Shown piece after piece: positions 1-9,565 of a stretch of 64,000 bases of DNA. The stretch comes from Shewanella morhuae (GTDB taxonomy: Bacteria; Pseudomonadota; Gammaproteobacteria; Enterobacterales; Shewanellaceae). The notes beneath the pieces were generated by a model. That model worked only from the letters and a program-made list of their open reading frames with translations. It was not told where the DNA came from and searched no databases. How positions within the stretch are numbered: the first letter of the stretch is position 1; every line of letters begins with the position of its first letter. Position numbers and translations under genes: made by a program. Location of the stretch: positions 1-64,000 of the forward strand of contig NZ_FTNN01000014.1 in the NCBI RefSeq assembly GCF_900156405.1, read 5' to 3'.

Positions 1-325
<325 letters not shown>

Positions 326-343
326 AAGTTTTTTGCTTCTCAA

Positions 344-428
344 CTTCTTATAAATAAGAAGCCAATCAGCGGCTCAATGAATTCTGATTTTTTTGTTTCC
401 ACATCCTTATAAAGGAAGCAGAAACAAA
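344..428 (-). other. rrn leader hairpins (likely RNA-processing stems)
   Basis: Two hairpins sit in the 16S leader just upstream of the mature end. One is a 7-bp stem (344-350 with 355-361, loop TAAA). The other is an 8-bp outer stem TTTGTTTC/GAAACAAA (392-399 with 421-428) enclosing TCCTT/AAGGA (404-408 with 412-416). In rRNA leaders such stems take part in folding and RNase III processing; that role is inferred from position. Confidence 0.5.
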
Positions 429-551
429 CTGTACATATTGCTATGAACACTCATTGTTACATTGATTTAAATTTTTGACTGCCAACCCGAAGGCTAAGCA
501 GTTTCGATTAACTCAACACCTGTGAGTGTCCACACAGATTTCTTGTTTTAT

Positions 552-567
552 ATTGTTAAAGAGCAAC
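552..567 (-). promoter_or_regulatory. boxA antitermination element of the rRNA operon
   Basis: On the minus strand the leader reads GTTGCTCTTTAACAAT, which is the NusB/NusE (S10) boxA consensus GCTCTTTAACAA. It lies about 230 nt upstream of mature 16S and downstream of both promoters, as expected for rRNA antitermination. Confidence 0.85.
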
Positions 568-634
568 TCAATCTCATCAGAGAATCTGAGTACCACACTG
601 AGCATCAAATGCTTCCAGGTGGCTAGGGCTGCGT

Positions 635-662
635 ATTCTACGCATTTCCCATTGTGCGTCAA
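635..662 (-). promoter_or_regulatory. rRNA operon promoter P2 (sigma-70)
   Basis: On the minus strand: -35 TTGACG (657-662), 16-bp spacer, -10 TAGAAT (635-640). The strong -35 and its place just upstream of boxA fit an rrn P2 promoter. A perfect 10-bp inverted repeat (687-696 with 707-716) lies between P2 and P1. Confidence 0.8.
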
Positions 663-763
663 GGAGTTTTTACAAACTTTCTCAACGCTCATCAATCAGT
701 AAACTTATTGATGAGCTGTCACATCAGGCGGCTTAACGCTGTCTGCCGTGTCAGTGGATGCGC

Positions 764-791
764 ATTATAGGCAGCGCGAGATTTTGTGCAA
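764..791 (-). promoter_or_regulatory. rRNA operon promoter P1 (sigma-70)
   Basis: On the minus strand: -35 TTGCAC (786-791), 16-bp spacer, perfect -10 TATAAT (764-769), followed by the GC-rich discriminator GCGCATCC expected of growth-rate and stringently controlled promoters. An A/T-rich block directly upstream of the -35 could be an UP element. Bases 800-1155 beyond it hold nothing I recognise. Confidence 0.85.
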
Positions 792-1236
792 GGGCTTTTT
801 AAACAATTAAAATCAAACGCATGAATAACCATCAAACTGCAGAAATATGCTGCACAATTGGCTGATTATCCCTATTGAACTGATAAATTTGACTAAGAAA
901 ATCACCAACTATCGTGGTTTTAATGGATTGAACTCCTATAAACAGAGGTGAATAGGTATTTTATCTGCAATAAGTAAACGTTCTCAAAAATAGAAAGGAT
1001 AGTTGCGATGGCATAAGAGGAAGGCGATCACCACATCACTGCCAAATTCACTGTACCATTGCATTCTTAGCGTGATGAGATACTCAGTCATTGCTCTATA
1101 AACAGATATTGCTATTTTTACTGTTTGATTGGATGAATTTTGCATACACTGATTTGTGTTAAGCCATGGGCGTGACTCTAGCCTTCAAGAAAGCATATTT
1201 TATTGTATCGATAAGCTGCCATTAGGAATAATTTCA

Positions 1237-1701
1237 ATGTTACCAGTGAACAAGTTCAGCACAATATTATGCCAATGGCTCTGGCTAGGCCTTTTTACTA
1301 GTCCTGTTTTGGCAGACGTTATTTATACTTGGGTTGATGATAATGGGGTAACGCATTACAGCCAGCAGGCTCCACAACAAGAGAGTATTCAAGCTGAGAA
1401 GTTATACAGTAAAGATTTGTCGCAGGCTAAAGTGGGTTTTATTGCACCAGTAAAGAAACAAGAAGTGCCACAAACCAGTGAAGTAGAAAAGCCAGCAGCT
1501 TTGATTAAACAAAAAGATGCCAAACAGGCTCAATCGATTTGTGAGAGTGCAACACATAATTTAGAAGTACTGACGACGCATACTAATCTTATCCGCCAAA
1601 CTTCAGATTCGAGCAAGCCTGTCGCGATGACTGAAGAAGACCGCCAAACATCGATTGCTCAGCAACAAGAAAGAATCAAACTCTTCTGTAATAAGAAGTG
1701 A
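1237..1701 (+). CDS. DUF4124 domain secreted protein
   Basis: A 154-residue protein with an N-terminal signal peptide (cleavage likely after ...SPVLA) followed directly by the DUF4124 motif DVIYTWVDDNGVTHYSQQAP, a small beta domain common in periplasmic proteins of gammaproteobacteria. The C-terminal half is charged and rich in Gln/Lys, probably extended or helical. The reading frame is open back to a GTG at 1156, but ATG 1237 is preferred because it starts exactly at the signal peptide and has AGGA about 10 nt upstream. Function is unknown. The gene is monocistronic and ends at a strong hairpin. Confidence 0.8.
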   Translation: MLPVNKFSTILCQWLWLGLFTSPVLADVIYTWVDDNGVTHYSQQAPQQESIQAEKLYSKDLSQAKVGFIAPVKKQEVPQTSEVEKPAALIKQKDAKQAQSICESATHNLEVLTTHTNLIRQTSDSSKPVAMTEEDRQTSIAQQQERIKLFCNKK

Positions 1702-1750
1702 TAAAAATAGCAGCCGCTAATATCAACAATAAAAAGTGCTTGAGTACATA

Positions 1751-1790
1751 AAAAGGGCTGAGTTAGAAACTCAGCCCTTTTAGGTTTTAG
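1751..1790. terminator. Bidirectional terminator between DUF4124 gene and clpB
   Basis: AAAAGGGCTGAGTT (1751-1764) pairs with AACTCAGCCCTTTT across a 3-nt loop. The stem has A/T tails on both sides, so it can end both the rightward DUF4124 transcript and the leftward clpB transcript. Confidence 0.85.
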
Positions 1791-1927
1791 TGCTTTGATG
1801 TAGGTTAGGTACCGATTAAATTAGCTCTGTACTGATTAATTTCAAGCTCAGATTCTAGAACGCTTATTTTAAAATAACCGGTGCACTTACCTCAAGCATT
1901 CATCTCACATTCAAACAATACACATTG

Positions 1928-4501
1928 TTATTGCTCAAATACTAACTCACCACCCGCACAGCTGACTTTGATTGGTTTGCCTGGTAATAAATCGCCACGC
2001 AACAATCTTTGCGCCAGTGGGTTTTCGACTTCTTGCTGCAATGCCCGTTTCAAGGGTCTTGCACCATACACAGGATCGAAACCAATTTCTGCAATCAACG
2101 ATAATGCGTCGTCGGTGATCTCCAATGTATAGTCCTTCTCTGCCAAACGTTGGCGTAAAGAAGCAATCTGTATCGAAGCAATACGTTTGATATTGGCAGC
2201 ATCCAATGGATGGAATACCACAGACTCATCAATACGGTTTAAAAACTCGGGTCTGAAGCTGTGGGTGACCACATTCATTACCGCTGCTTTCATCTCTGCA
2301 TAGGTTACTTGACCAAATCCTTCTTGGATAATGTCGGAGCCTAAGTTCGAGGTCATGATGATCACTGTATTTCTAAAGTCTACAGTACGACCTTGACCAT
2401 CGGTTAAACGTCCATCGTCAAGCACTTGCAGTAAGATGTTAAACACATCAGGATGCGCTTTCTCAACTTCGTCGAGCAATATCACCGAATATGGTTTACG
2501 ACGAACGGCTTCTGTTAAGTAACCGCCCTCTTCATAGCCCACGTATCCAGGAGGCGCACCCACTAAGCGCGATACTGAGTGTTTCTCCATAAACTCAGAC
2601 ATATCAATACGTACTAAAGCCGATTCGGTATCAAATAAGAACCGCGCCAATGATTTACACAGCTCAGTTTTACCCACACCCGTTGGGCCTAAGAACAGGA
2701 ACGACCCAATCGGACGATTTGGATCCGCCAATCCAGCGCGACTACGACGGATCGCGTTAGAAACCGCATCAACGGCCTCATTTTGGCCAATAACCCGCTC
2801 ATGCAACGCCACTTCCATTTGCAGTAATTTTTCGCGCTCGCCCTCAAGCATTTTCGATACGGGAATGCCCGTCGCTTTAGACAAGACTTCGGCGATTTCA
2901 AACTCAGTCACCTTATTACGTAATAAAGTCATATCTTGCATCTCAGCTTGGGATGCTAAATCAAGCTGCTTTTCAAGCTCAGGAATGCGACCGTACTGCA
3001 GCTCAGACATCCGCGTTAAATCACCCGCACGACGCGCCACTTCTAAGTCCATTCGAGCTTGCTCAAGATCAGCTTTAATGTGCTGAGTTCCCGCTAATGC
3101 GGCTTTTTCAGTATGCCAAATTTCGTTCAGATCAGAGGCTTTGGCTTCAACTTCACGTAATTCTTCTTGCAAGGTTTCAAGCCTACGACGACTCGCCTCA
3201 TCACTTTCTTTTGCTAACGCTTGCTCTTCCAACTTAAGCTGAATAGCACGACGCTCTAATCTATCAAGCGACTCGGGCTTAGAGTCCATCTGCATACGGA
3301 TACTCGATGCAGCTTCGTCAATTAAATCAATTGCCTTATCGGGCAACTTACGGTCCGACACATAACGGTGCGACATAGTCGCTGCCGCCACAATCGCCGG
3401 ATCGGTAATTTCAACATGGTGATGCAGCTCGTAACGCTCTTTCAGTCCACGCAAGATAGCGATAGTATCTTCAACGCTGGGCTCATCCACCAGTACTTTT
3501 TGGAAACGACGTTCAAGCGCCGCATCCTTTTCAATGTATTGACGATACTCATCGAGCGTCGTTGCGCCGACACAGTGCAAATCACCGCGCGCTAATGCAG
3601 GTTTGAGCATGTTACCAGCATCCATTGCGCCCTCGCCTTTACCCGCACCGACCATAGTATGTAATTCGTCGATGAAGAGGATGACTTGGCCCTCTTCCTG
3701 AGCTAGTTCGTTCAGTACCGCTTTTAAACGTTCTTCAAACTCACCACGATATTTAGCGCCCGCAATCAATGAACCCATATCGAGCGATAACACTCGCTTA
3801 TTTTTAATACCTTCGGGCACTTCGCCATTAACGATACGCTGGGCAAGCCCTTCAACAATCGCAGTTTTACCCACACCAGGCTCACCAATGAGCACAGGGT
3901 TGTTTTTGCTACGACGTTGTAATACTTGGATTGTGCGACGAATCTCTTCATCACGGCCGATCACAGGATCCAATTTACCCTGCTCTGCTCGCTCAGTAAG
4001 ATCGATGGTAAATTTTTTCAACGCTTGGCGTTGATCTTCCGCATTAGGATCGTCTACTTTTTGTCCGCCACGCATCTGTTCAATCGTTTGTTCCAGTAAT
4101 TCTTTAGTCGCACCGGATTTTTTCAGCGCTTGCGCAAGGGCGTCGGTACCTTCTAAGGCCGCCAGCACAAATAACTCACTAGAGATATATTTGTCTTTAC
4201 GCTTTTGCGCCAACTTATCACACAGGTTTAATAACCGTATCAACCCTTGGGATAATTGCACATCGCCGCCAGTACCTTCGACTTGCGGTAAACGCTCAAG
4301 CTCTTGGCTCAAAAGCGATCGCAGCGCACTCACGCGAATGCCCGCTTGGGTTAATAACGGATGGATTGAACCTGAATCTTGGTTCAACAATGCCATCATC
4401 AAATGCAGTGGTTCAATAAACTGATGATCACGCCCAAGTGCAAGAGACTGGGCATCTGAGATGGCAAGCTGAAATTTATTGGTCATACGATCGAGTCGCA
4501 T
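1928..4501 (-). CDS. clpB: ATP-dependent protein disaggregase ClpB
   Basis: A full-length (857 aa) Hsp100 chaperone that, with DnaK/DnaJ/GrpE, pulls proteins out of aggregates after heat stress in the cytoplasm. The order is N-domain (about 1-145), AAA+ module 1 with Walker A GEPGVGKT and Walker B LFIDE, the long coiled-coil middle domain typical of ClpB (about 405-525), then AAA+ module 2 with Walker A GPTGVGKT, Walker B ILLDE and sensor region [10 protein letters not shown]. The start [11 protein letters not shown] matches the E. coli protein and has a GGAGG site 5-9 nt upstream. It has no ClpP-binding loop of the ClpA/X type, as expected. pgeF and rluD lie upstream in the same direction, but a 198-nt gap suggests its own promoter. 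Confidence 0.97.
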   Translation of the reverse strand: MRLDRMTNKFQLAISDAQSLALGRDHQFIEPLHLMMALLNQDSGSIHPLLTQAGIRVSALRSLLSQELERLPQVEGTGGDVQLSQGLIRLLNLCDKLAQKRKDKYISSELFVLAALEGTDALAQALKKSGATKELLEQTIEQMRGGQKVDDPNAEDQRQALKKFTIDLTERAEQGKLDPVIGRDEEIRRTIQVLQRRSKNNPVLIGEPGVGKTAIVEGLAQRIVNGEVPEGIKNKRVLSLDMGSLIAGAKYRGEFEERLKAVLNELAQEEGQVILFIDELHTMVGAGKGEGAMDAGNMLKPALARGDLHCVGATTLDEYRQYIEKDAALERRFQKVLVDEPSVEDTIAILRGLKERYELHHHVEITDPAIVAAATMSHRYVSDRKLPDKAIDLIDEAASSIRMQMDSKPESLDRLERRAIQLKLEEQALAKESDEASRRRLETLQEELREVEAKASDLNEIWHTEKAALAGTQHIKADLEQARMDLEVARRAGDLTRMSELQYGRIPELEKQLDLASQAEMQDMTLLRNKVTEFEIAEVLSKATGIPVSKMLEGEREKLLQMEVALHERVIGQNEAVDAVSNAIRRSRAGLADPNRPIGSFLFLGPTGVGKTELCKSLARFLFDTESALVRIDMSEFMEKHSVSRLVGAPPGYVGYEEGGYLTEAVRRKPYSVILLDEVEKAHPDVFNILLQVLDDGRLTDGQGRTVDFRNTVIIMTSNLGSDIIQEGFGQVTYAEMKAAVMNVVTHSFRPEFLNRIDESVVFHPLDAANIKRIASIQIASLRQRLAEKDYTLEITDDALSLIAEIGFDPVYGARPLKRALQQEVENPLAQRLLRGDLLPGKPIKVSCAGGELVFEQ

Positions 4502-4699
4502 ACAGCCTCCTAAAACTCACATAATAGAGATATACCAATCCACAAGATATCTTGCCAATTAAGTAGCTTTAGATAAGTACTGCTAATGGAAAATTCTAAA
4601 TAGGATTGGTGTTACATTTCGTTAGTTAAAAGATGGGGGCTATTTAGCCAATTTCAAGCGGACACGACATAAATAGAGATAAATTTTAGGGATATAAGC

Positions 4700-5476
4700 T
4701 TAAGACTTAAGCCAGATCAACGAAGCCATACGCCCCGTTACCTTATCGCGTCGATAAGAGAAATAATTCGTGTCGGTAACAGTGCAGATATCGGCACTAT
4801 AAATATGGTTTATACCAAGCAAACTCAAGCGCAATTTAGCTAAACTTACGATATTGGCAAAATATTTATCACCACTAGGGATAAAACAGGCTGCCGCCTG
4901 CGGATGCAAAGCACAGAATGCTTGCTTTACTTCGGCGCCAACTTCAAATTTTTGTGGCCCAATAGCTGGACCTAAATACGCAATTAGCTCATTCATTGGT
5001 GAACTAAACTGCGCTACTGTGGCTTCAATAACACCATCACACAAACCACGCCAACCGGCATGGGCCGCAGCCACTTCGGTTCCTGCTTGATTACACAATA
5101 ACACGGGTAAGCAATCAGCGGTCATTATCGCGCAAACTTGGCTCGCTGTTTGGCTATAACTGGCATCGGCAATCAGCGTATTTGAACTAGCTAAACTCTG
5201 ATTAACTAAACCCGTATTATCCAAACTCTGGTCAACTAAGTTCAGCGAGTCTAAATTAAGCACATGAGTGCCATGGACTTGCTCAAGCCAAACAGGATCG
5301 GCAGCTAATGTTAATTGCTTAGAAAGTAACTCACGATTAGCCATCACCCGCTCTATCGTATCGCCAACATGTAGCCCAAGATTAAGGCTATCAAAGGGAT
5401 GCGTGCTCACACCGCCATGACGATTTGTCATAGCGATGCCAACATTGGTAGGAACAGGCCAATCGTGATGTAACAT
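4700..5476 (-). CDS. pgeF: Peptidoglycan editing factor PgeF (YfiH, multicopper-like laccase fold)
   Basis: A 258-aa member of the YfiH/DUF152 family. The core shows the family metal-site motifs: MTADCLPVLLC, AAHAGWRGLCDGV and YLGPAIGPQKFEVG. In E. coli this cytoplasmic protein prevents mis-incorporation of serine for alanine in peptidoglycan precursors; homologues also show purine nucleoside phosphorylase or polyphenol oxidase activity. The ATG begins immediately after the rluD stop codon (TAA-ATG, no gap), so the two genes are probably co-translated. A less conserved, Asn/Leu/Ser-rich stretch around residues 75-100 is insertion-like. Confidence 0.93.
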   Translation of the reverse strand: MLHHDWPVPTNVGIAMTNRHGGVSTHPFDSLNLGLHVGDTIERVMANRELLSKQLTLAADPVWLEQVHGTHVLNLDSLNLVDQSLDNTGLVNQSLASSNTLIADASYSQTASQVCAIMTADCLPVLLCNQAGTEVAAAHAGWRGLCDGVIEATVAQFSSPMNELIAYLGPAIGPQKFEVGAEVKQAFCALHPQAAACFIPSGDKYFANIVSLAKLRLSLLGINHIYSADICTVTDTNYFSYRRDKVTGRMASLIWLKS

Positions 5477-6451
5477 TTACAAATACTCGATCGGATGCTC
5501 AACCGTGTCTTGGCGCAGTGCTTTAGTCAGAATCACCATGTCTTCAGGAATTGGCGCTTGCCAGCTCATGATTTCACAACTCACTGGGTGTGCTAATTCA
5601 AGACGCACCGCATGCAATGCTTGGCGTTTAAAGTTTTTCAGAATATCGAAAAACTCTGGGCTAGCATATTTAGGCGGTTTTGGGCGGCCACCATAGGTAG
5701 GATCGCCAACCAACACGTGCCCAATGTATTCCATATGAACACGAATTTGGTGAGTACGCCCCGACTCCAAACGCAGTCTTAATCGCGTGTGGTTGCGGAA
5801 TTTTTCTGCAACACGGTAATGCGTCACCGCAGGTTTACCTGAGTGCAGCACAGCCATGTGAGTACGTTTGGTGAGATGGCGACCAATTGGCTCATCCACA
5901 GTACCGCCACCCGTCATAGTCCCCATCACAATCGCTTCGTATTCACGAGTGATTTCACGGGCCTGCAACGCTGCAACTAAATGCGTTTGTGCTTCAACAG
6001 TTTTAGCTACCACCATTAAACCTGTGGTGTCTTTATCAAGACGATGCACAATACCTGCTCGCGGTACATGCTCAATATCAGGACAATGGTGCAATAGCGC
6101 ATTCATCAAAGTGCCATCGGCATTGCCAGCACCAGGGTGAACCACAAGGCCAGCTTGCTTATTAATCACCATAATATCGTCATCTTCATAGATGATATCA
6201 AGGTCAATAGCCTGCGCTGCCGCATGTACTTCTTCTTCGAGCGTGGCATCAATCACTATCTGCTGCAGCTCATAAACTTTTTCACGGGGCTTATTAACGA
6301 CGACGCCGTCAACATGAACTGCATCAGATAGGATCCATTCCTTGATGCGCGTGCGCGAGTAATCTGGGAACAACTCTGCTAGGGCCTGATCTAATCTCAG
6401 TCCAGTTTGTGTTGCCGAAATCTCGCTTTTTAGATTAATCTCTTGTGTCAT
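5477..6451 (-). CDS. rluD: 23S rRNA pseudouridine(1911/1915/1917) synthase RluD
   Basis: Isomerises three uridines in helix 69 of 23S rRNA, a modification important for ribosome assembly. The 324-aa protein has an N-terminal S4 RNA-binding domain (about residues 18-75) and a RluA-type catalytic domain with the motif GIVHRLDKDTTGLM, whose catalytic aspartate is D139, the same number as in E. coli. RTHQIRVHM near residue 230 is the conserved motif III. It is the first gene of the leftward rluD-pgeF unit and is divergent from bamD, the same order as in E. coli. Confidence 0.97.
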   Translation of the reverse strand: MTQEINLKSEISATQTGLRLDQALAELFPDYSRTRIKEWILSDAVHVDGVVVNKPREKVYELQQIVIDATLEEEVHAAAQAIDLDIIYEDDDIMVINKQAGLVVHPGAGNADGTLMNALLHHCPDIEHVPRAGIVHRLDKDTTGLMVVAKTVEAQTHLVAALQAREITREYEAIVMGTMTGGGTVDEPIGRHLTKRTHMAVLHSGKPAVTHYRVAEKFRNHTRLRLRLESGRTHQIRVHMEYIGHVLVGDPTYGGRPKPPKYASPEFFDILKNFKRQALHAVRLELAHPVSCEIMSWQAPIPEDMVILTKALRQDTVEHPIEYL

Positions 6452-6573
6452 AGGAACCGTATCCCCATTTAGGGGTCAAAAAATGTGTGCTATCTGTTAC
6501 AATCGGATGTTTTCTATTTTATAGTGAAATGGAAAAATTCTTAACTACAACTTAAAAAGAATTGAATTCAAGT

Positions 6574-7335
6574 ATGTATAAATTTTCCAAAGGCGTTACC
6601 TTAGTCCTATTTTCACTAGCGTTATCAGCCTGTAGCAGCAGCCCTGATGATAACGATATTGCCGCCAAAACGTCACCTGATGTACTTTACACTCAGGCAA
6701 GAACCTCTATGGAACTTGGCAATTACTCTAAAGCTGTCCGTTCTTTGGAGGCGTTAGACTCGCGCTTCCCTTTCGGACCTCACAAAACCCAAGTCCAGTT
6801 AGACCTGATTTATGCTTACTACAAAATGGACGATGTTGCCTCGGGGATTGCGAACATAGACAGATTTATCCGTCTTAATCCTACTCACCCTGATGTTGAC
6901 TACGTGTTCTATATGCGCGGTTTAGTGAACATGCAAGCAGACAACTACTTGTTCCACGATATGCTTAATATCGACCGAACCGATCGTGATCCTAAAAATG
7001 CTCAAGATGCTTTCAAAGATTTTGATCGTCTTATCAAAACCTATCCTAACAGCAAATATGCCGCAGATGCGCAAAAACGCATGTTAGCGTTAAAGAATCG
7101 CTTAGCAAGATATTCAATTCAAGTTGCCGAGTATTACCTCAAGATGAATGCTTGGAGCGCCGCAGCGATTCGAGCACAATCAGTCATGGAAACATACCCT
7201 GGCACCCCTTCAAATGAGCGGGCATTAGAAATAATGATAGAAGCTTATGGCGAATTAGGTCAGAGCAAGCTGAAGCAAAACGTGCTCATGGTAATGCAAG
7301 CTAACTATCCAAACAATGAAATCTTATCAAACTAA
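6574..7335 (+). CDS. bamD: Outer membrane assembly lipoprotein BamD
   Basis: An essential lipoprotein of the BAM complex that folds beta-barrel proteins into the outer membrane. The signal sequence ends in the lipobox LSAC, with C20 the predicted lipidated residue. The rest is five TPR-like helical repeats (ARTSMELGNYSKAVRSLEAL and later repeats), total about 253 aa as usual for BamD. A TTG four codons upstream is in frame, but ATG 6574 gives the proper signal peptide. It is divergent from rluD and ends at a strong terminator. Confidence 0.96.
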   Translation: MYKFSKGVTLVLFSLALSACSSSPDDNDIAAKTSPDVLYTQARTSMELGNYSKAVRSLEALDSRFPFGPHKTQVQLDLIYAYYKMDDVASGIANIDRFIRLNPTHPDVDYVFYMRGLVNMQADNYLFHDMLNIDRTDRDPKNAQDAFKDFDRLIKTYPNSKYAADAQKRMLALKNRLARYSIQVAEYYLKMNAWSAAAIRAQSVMETYPGTPSNERALEIMIEAYGELGQSKLKQNVLMVMQANYPNNEILSN

Positions 7336-7340
7336 TGTAG

Positions 7341-7368
7341 AAAGCCCCTGTGATAGGGGCTTTTTTTT
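7341..7368 (+). terminator. Rho-independent terminator of bamD
   Basis: AAAGCCCCT (7341-7349) and AGGGGCTTT (7355-7363) form a 9-bp stem with loop GTGAT, followed by an unbroken T-run. Confidence 0.95.
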
Positions 7369-7524
7369 GCTTCGGATTGCAAATCCGTCATTCTTTAGTT
7401 TTGCTAAGTACTCAGTCTATATTGAAGTTTGACGATTTTGACATCGACAGTAGCCACACAAATGATACTTTCGAGTGAATCTTACTCAACCAAGTCGTTT
7501 TTTAGGTTATTTCGTAAAAATCTA

Positions 7525-7553
7525 TTGACTCAAAACCCGAAAAGACTTTAAAT
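7525..7553 (+). promoter_or_regulatory. Promoter of the tRNA-Phe/Leu/Leu operon
   Basis: -35 TTGACT (7525-7530), 17-bp spacer, -10 TTAAAT (7548-7553), then the GC-rich stretch GCGCCC just before tRNA-Phe. The discriminator is typical of stringently controlled stable-RNA promoters. Confidence 0.75.
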
Positions 7554-7563
7554 TGCGCCCGTC

Positions 7564-7639
7564 GCCCGAATAGCTCAGTCGGTAGAGCAGAGGATTGAAA
7601 ATCCTCGTGTCCCTGGTTCGATTCCGGGTTCGGGCACCA
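7564..7639 (+). tRNA. tRNA-Phe (anticodon GAA)
   Basis: A 76-nt cloverleaf: acceptor GCCCGAA/TTCGGGC, D-arm AGCTCAGTCGGTAGAGC, anticodon loop with GAA at 7597-7599, T-arm with GGTTCGATTCC and an encoded CCA end. First gene of a three-tRNA transcript. Confidence 0.98.
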
Positions 7640-7693
7640 TCTTTAAATTGGTTGCTACAGCGGCTAATGTTAGAGAACTGCAAAAGGTACAGT

Positions 7694-7780
7694 GCAGGTG
7701 TGGTGGAATTGGTAGACACGCCAGCTTCAGGTGCTGGTGCTCGCAAGGGCGTGGAGGTTCAAGTCCTCTCACCTGTACCA
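7694..7780 (+). tRNA. tRNA-Leu (anticodon CAG), copy 1
   Basis: An 87-nt class II tRNA with the long variable arm of leucine tRNAs. The anticodon stem CCAGC/GCTGG encloses loop TTCAGGT with CAG at 7728-7730. The T-arm contains GGTTCAAGTCC and CCA is encoded. The acceptor stem is GCAGGTG/CACCTGT. Confidence 0.97.
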
Positions 7781-7861
7781 AATTGCAGTTCAACGAAACA
7801 AACCATTACGATTTGTTATTCGATATTAAGATTATTCATTCGATGAAATTTCGATAGCCAT

Positions 7862-7948
7862 GCAGATGTGGTGGAATTGGTAGACACGCCAGCTTCAGGT
7901 GCTGGTGCTCGCAAGGGCGTGGAGGTTCAAGTCCTCTCATCTGTACCA
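7862..7948 (+). tRNA. tRNA-Leu (anticodon CAG), copy 2
   Basis: Nearly identical to the preceding tRNA-Leu, separated by 81 nt, with CAG at 7896-7898. The acceptor stem is GCAGATG/CATCTGT: one G-C pair of copy 1 is an A-T pair here, so both strands of the stem changed together and pairing is kept. This argues that both copies are functional. Confidence 0.97.
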
Positions 7949-7954
7949 ACATTT

Positions 7955-7979
7955 AAACCTCGCAATGCGAGGTTTTTTT
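7955..7979 (+). terminator. Rho-independent terminator of the tRNA operon
   Basis: AAACCTCGC (7955-7963) / GCGAGGTTT (7967-7975) with a 3-nt loop and a run of seven T from 7973. Confidence 0.95.
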
Positions 7980-8190
7980 GTATCTGTTTTTTATGTCTGT
8001 AATAAAATAAGCCTCTTATTGCTCCTCGCTTAAACGCACCAACCTATCTTTAGTTGGCTTTACGGTAAGCCATTTTACCTATTGAAATATAAGAATTAAT
8101 ACACTTCAATACGCCTATAACACCTTCACATCAAACGCCGGCAATACATTCACGCACCTTTGTGCATAGCACAGAAAACAGCAATAACTA

Positions 8191-8204
8191 TTGATCCAAA
8201 TCAA
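8191..8204 (+). promoter_or_regulatory. FNR/DNR-type operator upstream of hmp
   Basis: TTGATCCAAATCAA is a perfect match to the TTGAT-N4-ATCAA palindrome bound by FNR-family regulators (EtrA/FNR, DNR/NnrR). Its end is 54 nt before the hmp start codon. Which family member binds cannot be read from the site. The remaining bases of the 310-nt gap before hmp (7949-8258) hold only the tRNA terminator and A/T-rich DNA. Confidence 0.75.
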
Positions 8205-8258
8205 ATAGATCTTTAAACTTATTAAACATTCATATTATTTGCGCGTTAAGGATTTTCT

Positions 8259-9452
8259 ATGTTGGATAGCCGTACCATCCAAGTAATTAAAAGCACCATT
8301 CCCCTATTAGAATCAGCAGGCCCAGCACTTACCACTCACTTTTATGAACGTTTGTTCAAACATAATCCTGAGTTAAAAGATGTATTTAACTTAGCCCACC
8401 AGCATTCTGGTGGTCAGCCTGTCGCCCTTTTTAACGCTGTCGCAGCCTATGCTAAAAATATTGAAAACTTAGCCGTGCTTGGCTCAACTGTTGAGCGCAT
8501 AGCCCAAAAGCATACAGGTTTTTTAATTAAGCCTGAGCAATATGCCATTGTCGGTGGCCATTTATTAGCCACTCTTGAAGAGTTAGGTGGCGATGCAGTG
8601 ACCGCTGAAGTATTAGAAGCTTGGGGACAAGCCTATGGCTTTTTAGCCAATATTTTTATTCAGCGTGAGGCGCAAATCTATCAAGCACAAGCAGAACAAG
8701 AAGGTGGTTGGTCAGGTGAACGTCGCTTTATCATTAGCGAAAAAAACACCGAATCAGCAGTCATTACCTCTTTCATATTGACTCCTGAAGATGGCAAGCC
8801 AGTTAAAGATTTTATTCCTGGTCAATATTTAAGTTTGAAGTTAAAGCATCCTAACTTGGCAAATGAAGAAATTCGTCAGTATTCGCTATCCGATGCGCCT
8901 AATGGCAACAGTTATCGCATCAGTGTAAAACGTGAAATCGGTGGCCAAGTATCAAACCTGCTTCACGATGCACTACAAGCGGGTGACAAGGTTACGGTTA
9001 TGCCTCCTGCTGGTGACTTCATGCTGAAGGTGACACCTGAAATGCCAGTCGTATTGATTTCTGCAGGTGTAGGCCAAACTCCAATGAAAAGCATGTTAAA
9101 CCAGCTACTCAAGCAACAGCATCCAAGTAATATCACTTGGTTGCATGCCTGTGAACAAGGTCCCGTGCACGGTTTTAAAGATGCAATTCATGCCAAGCGA
9201 CAGCAGCATACTAATCTAACTAGCCATGTCTGGTATCGTGAGCCGAACCCAGCGGATGTGTTAGGTAAAGACTATGATTTCAAAGGACAAATGGAATTAA
9301 GCAAAGTAGCCGAACAACTGGCCCCTAACGCACGTTATTATTTCTGTGGTCCAATTGGATTCATGTCTGCTATCAAACAGCAATTACTTACGCTGGGTGT
9401 AGCAATTGAAAACATGCACTATGAAGTATTTGGTCCACACGCCGATCTTTAA
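8259..9452 (+). CDS. hmp: Flavohemoglobin / nitric oxide dioxygenase Hmp
   Basis: Converts NO and O2 to nitrate using NAD(P)H, the main aerobic NO detoxification enzyme of the cytoplasm. The 397-aa protein has an N-terminal globin domain (1-140) with proximal haem ligand H85 and distal pocket residues Y29 and Q53, an FAD domain with the RxYS motif (RQYSLSD), and an NAD domain with GVGQTPMKSM and CGPIGFM. All catalytic residues of the E. coli enzyme are recognisable. The gene is monocistronic, with an FNR/DNR-type box upstream and a hairpin terminator downstream. Confidence 0.97.
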   Translation: MLDSRTIQVIKSTIPLLESAGPALTTHFYERLFKHNPELKDVFNLAHQHSGGQPVALFNAVAAYAKNIENLAVLGSTVERIAQKHTGFLIKPEQYAIVGGHLLATLEELGGDAVTAEVLEAWGQAYGFLANIFIQREAQIYQAQAEQEGGWSGERRFIISEKNTESAVITSFILTPEDGKPVKDFIPGQYLSLKLKHPNLANEEIRQYSLSDAPNGNSYRISVKREIGGQVSNLLHDALQAGDKVTVMPPAGDFMLKVTPEMPVVLISAGVGQTPMKSMLNQLLKQQHPSNITWLHACEQGPVHGFKDAIHAKRQQHTNLTSHVWYREPNPADVLGKDYDFKGQMELSKVAEQLAPNARYYFCGPIGFMSAIKQQLLTLGVAIENMHYEVFGPHADL

Positions 9453-9463
9453 ACGCATGCCAC

Positions 9464-9497
9464 GGGCTTGAGGGAATTAACTCTCAAGTCCGCTTTT
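9464..9497 (+). terminator. Likely terminator of hmp
   Basis: GGGCTTGAG (9464-9472) pairs with CTCAAGTCC (9483-9491), one G-T pair, 10-nt loop, followed by GCTTTT. Confidence 0.65.
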
Positions 9498-9565
9498 GTG
9501 CTTGAAATGGCAAACGTTAAAGATGATGGAACAACAATGTATCTTTTATATTGCTCTATCAGTTT

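Noticed and set aside
513..695. 60-codon leftward ORF in the rRNA leader
   Set aside because: It lies between the rrn promoters and 16S and covers P2 and boxA; no ribosome site and no coding character.
1881..2132. Rightward ORF opposite the 3' end of clpB
   Set aside because: Fully antisense to a conserved gene with no signal or family features.
7522..7857. Several overlapping ORFs on both strands across the tRNA genes
   Set aside because: They are translations of the tRNA sequences, such as the repeated GGIGRHAS-type peptides, not proteins.
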